DNA from: Spirochaetaceae bacterium
Lineage (GTDB): Bacteria > Spirochaetota > Spirochaetia > Treponematales > Breznakiellaceae
Direction: 5' to 3'
Assembly: GCA_031279895.1 (NCBI GenBank)
Contig: JAITHR010000288.1
Span: 1 to 6,644, forward strand
DNA: 6,644 bases
This document shows, one piece after another, positions 5,911 through 6,644 of this stretch; the stretch's first letter is position 1; the number at the start of each line of letters is the position of its first letter. The notes under the pieces were generated by a model. That model saw nothing but the letters and a program-made list of their open reading frames with translations. It was not told the DNA's origin and did no database searches. The position numbers were made by a program, and so were the translations under genes.

Positions 5911-6000
5911 AAACCGAAACGGATAAAAATGAGTAATGTATTTCCTTATAGTATCATGCCTTATGTACGTTAGTCTTATTGTTCAACAGCCTCCGCCGTC
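5911..6000. other. AT-rich spacer between the two repeat modules
   Basis: About 75 AT-rich bases (5911-5985) interrupt the GC-rich repeat block, then GC-rich CCTCCGCCGTC-type sequence resumes. I see no promoter with good spacing and no RNA gene. A 14-residue open frame at 5929-5973 lacks a convincing ribosome binding site. Confidence 0.5.
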
Positions 6001-6045
6001 TCCGCCGTCTCCGGCTGTTTCACCGTCTCCGACGGTTTCATAAGC
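6001..6045. repeat. Left arm of a 45-base inverted repeat enclosing the second module
   Basis: This segment is the reverse complement of 6486-6530 with 43 of 45 matches. The inner 35 bases (6011-6045) are perfect. The pair encloses the second 103-base module, array 2 and the 53-base duplication, defining a composite unit of about 530 bases. Confidence 0.85.
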
Positions 6046-6125
6046 CGCCGGCGGCGCGGCTCAAAGCGGACAATGACCGTTTACAAGCGCGTATCAAGAC
6101 GCCGTTTTAAACCGTCGGAGACGGG
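6023..6125. repeat. 103-base repeat module, copy 2
   Basis: This is identical to 5603-5705. Its inverted termini are at 6023-6038 and 6109-6124. The flanks differ from copy 1 (position 6022 A against G, 6126 C against T), which sets the limits of the repeat. The module is again followed by a 21-base-period array, but of unrelated sequence. Confidence 0.85.
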
Positions 6126-6156
6126 CCGGAGGCTGCCGCGGCAAAGCGGACACTAC

Positions 6157-6387
6157 CCGCATACAGTTGTATGCGACCCGCATACAGTTGTTTCTGACCC
6201 GCATACAGTTGTTTCTGACCCGCATACAGTTGTATGCGACCCGCATACAGTTGTTTCTGACCCGCATACAGTTGTTTCTGACCCGCATACAGTTGTTTCT
6301 GACCCGCATACAGTTGTTTCTGACCCGCATACAGTTGTATGCGACCCGCGTTTAGTTATAAGCGGTGCGCATATAGTCATACGCGGG
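6157..6387. repeat. Tandem array 2: nine 21-base units plus two degenerate ones
   Basis: Units begin at 6157 and every 21 bases after. The core is CCGCATACAGTTGT, ending ATGCGAC in units 1, 4 and 9 and TTCTGAC in units 2, 3 and 5-8. In the three ATGC units GCATAC pairs with GTATGC over an AGTT loop, a perfect 6-base stem, while the TTCT units lose it. Units 10 (6346-6366) and 11 (6367-6387) have changed sequence but keep the period and a partial stem. Both plus and minus frames stay open because 21 is divisible by three. The apparent repeat proteins (HTVVSDP, or MRVRNNC on the minus strand) are therefore probably artefacts. Confidence 0.9.
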
Positions 6388-6402
6388 GCGCCCCTAAGCG
6401 GA

Positions 6403-6508
6403 CGGAGACTGGTGTGGGGCGCGTGGCATGACGCTTATGAAACCGTCGGAGACGGCGGAGACTGGTGTGGGGCGCGTGGCATGACGCTTATGAAACCGTC
6501 GGAGACGG
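6403..6508. repeat. Perfect 53-base tandem duplication
   Basis: The 53 bases at 6403-6455 are repeated without change and without a gap at 6456-6508. Each copy ends with GCTTATGAAACCGTCGGAG and ACGG. This is the reverse complement of the start of the 103-base modules (5603-5625). Because 53 is not a multiple of three, a plus-strand frame through both copies reads them differently, which argues against coding. Confidence 0.92.
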
Positions 6509-6530
6509 TGAAACAGCCGGAGGCTGCGGA
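6486..6530. repeat. Right arm of the 45-base inverted repeat
   Basis: This is the partner of 6001-6045, with 43 of 45 matches in inverted orientation. It overlaps the end of the second 53-base copy and the last codons of the minus-strand ligase gene, so the element's edge lies within that reading frame. Confidence 0.85.
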
Positions 6531-6644
6531 GGGAGGGCTGCCGTTATGATGGTGCGTATGATGGTATGATAGTCAATGCCCGCTTGCGATGCGCCCCGGA
6601 CAAACGGCGAGGAGGGCTTCAAACCCGGAACCGCGTTGATTTCA
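6488..6644 (-). CDS. ddl: D-alanine--D-alanine ligase (ATP-grasp), C-terminal fragment
   Basis: The minus strand entering from the right edge reads EINAVPGLKPSS, then GASQAGIDYHTIIRTII, and stops at TAA (6490-6488), giving 51 codons plus stop. Ddl enzymes end with (N)E(V/I)NTxPGfTxxS, in which the Glu and Asn bind magnesium, then a GISYxxLIxxLI helix. The match is clear, with Ala for the usual Thr. The enzyme makes the D-Ala-D-Ala dipeptide of peptidoglycan in the cytoplasm. After ITAAL the frame continues for 14 codons (PPQPPAVSPSPTVS). These lie essentially in the repeat arm at 6486-6530, which also supplies the stop. The native C-terminus was therefore probably overwritten by the repeat. 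Other ATP-grasp ligases are possible, since only the tail is visible. Confidence 0.72.
   Translation of the reverse strand, partial: EINAVPGLKPSSPFVRGASQAGIDYHTIIRTIITAALPPQPPAVSPSPTVS

Noticed and set aside
5929..5973. Short open frame of 14 residues in the AT-rich spacer
   Set aside because: There is no clear ribosome binding site and the length is within chance. I could not relate the peptide to anything.
6094..6380. Minus-strand open frames with MRVRNNC and TTVCGSE repeats
   Set aside because: These are antisense shadows of array 2, with no upstream signals and no non-repeat sequence.
5800..6387. CRISPR-like arrays
   Set aside because: The repeats are 14-16 bases with 5-7-base spacers, array 2 spacers are nearly constant, and no cas gene is present.
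6073..6549. Open frame of 158 codons with HTVVSDP repeats
   Set aside because: The 21-base period keeps frames open on both strands. The frame reads the two identical 53-base copies differently and runs into the convergent ligase gene.

Overview
The window looks like chromosomal DNA of an anaerobic, probably gut-associated bacterium. Its main gene encodes an oxygen-sensitive glycyl radical enzyme. The coding regions are GC-rich (around 60% in the lines I counted), while two stretches at the left are AT-rich. A termite-gut treponeme or another spirochaete would fit the coding style and the GACGG/CCGTC-saturated intergenic repeats, but this is an impression and not a demonstrated assignment.

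Layout. The left edge (1-68, minus strand) holds the first 22 codons of a LysE-family amino-acid exporter behind a good sigma70-type promoter that ends almost at the ATG. Next comes a minus-strand AT-rich orphan gene of 144 codons (336-770). A divergent plus-strand operon follows: an operator-like palindrome and a strong promoter (973-1023), a DeoR-family repressor (1066-1824), a ROK-family sugar kinase (1876-2865), a 170-base leader full of hairpins, and a YbiW-type glycyl radical enzyme (3036-5495). Downstream, 5496-6530 is a dense block of repeats. It contains two identical 103-base modules exactly 420 bases apart, each followed by a different tandem array with the same 21-base period, then a perfect 53-base tandem duplication, with long inverted arms outside. 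At the right edge (6488-6644, minus strand) is the C-terminus of an ATP-grasp ligase, most likely D-alanine--D-alanine ligase. Its last 14 codons and its stop lie in or beside the repeat arm.

How the genes may work together. E. coli YbiW is known to me as a 1,5-anhydroglucitol-6-phosphate lyase that makes 1-deoxyfructose 6-phosphate. The enzyme here shares long stretches of recognisable sequence with it, plus the GCVE catalytic loop and the RVAGYSAFF radical loop. A ROK kinase next to it, with the usual sugar-contacting Glu of the GCxE motif replaced by Met, could supply the phosphorylated anhydrosugar. The DeoR protein would then be the sugar-phosphate-responsive repressor of a compact kinase-lyase operon. 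The radical-SAM activase, the aldolase and the dehydrogenase that complete the route in E. coli are not in this window. The kinase's substrate is inference.

The repeat block sits between two convergent genes. It reads as a mobile or REP-like palindromic element family with nested, helically phased arrays, not as protein-coding sequence, although its 21-base period keeps several frames open.
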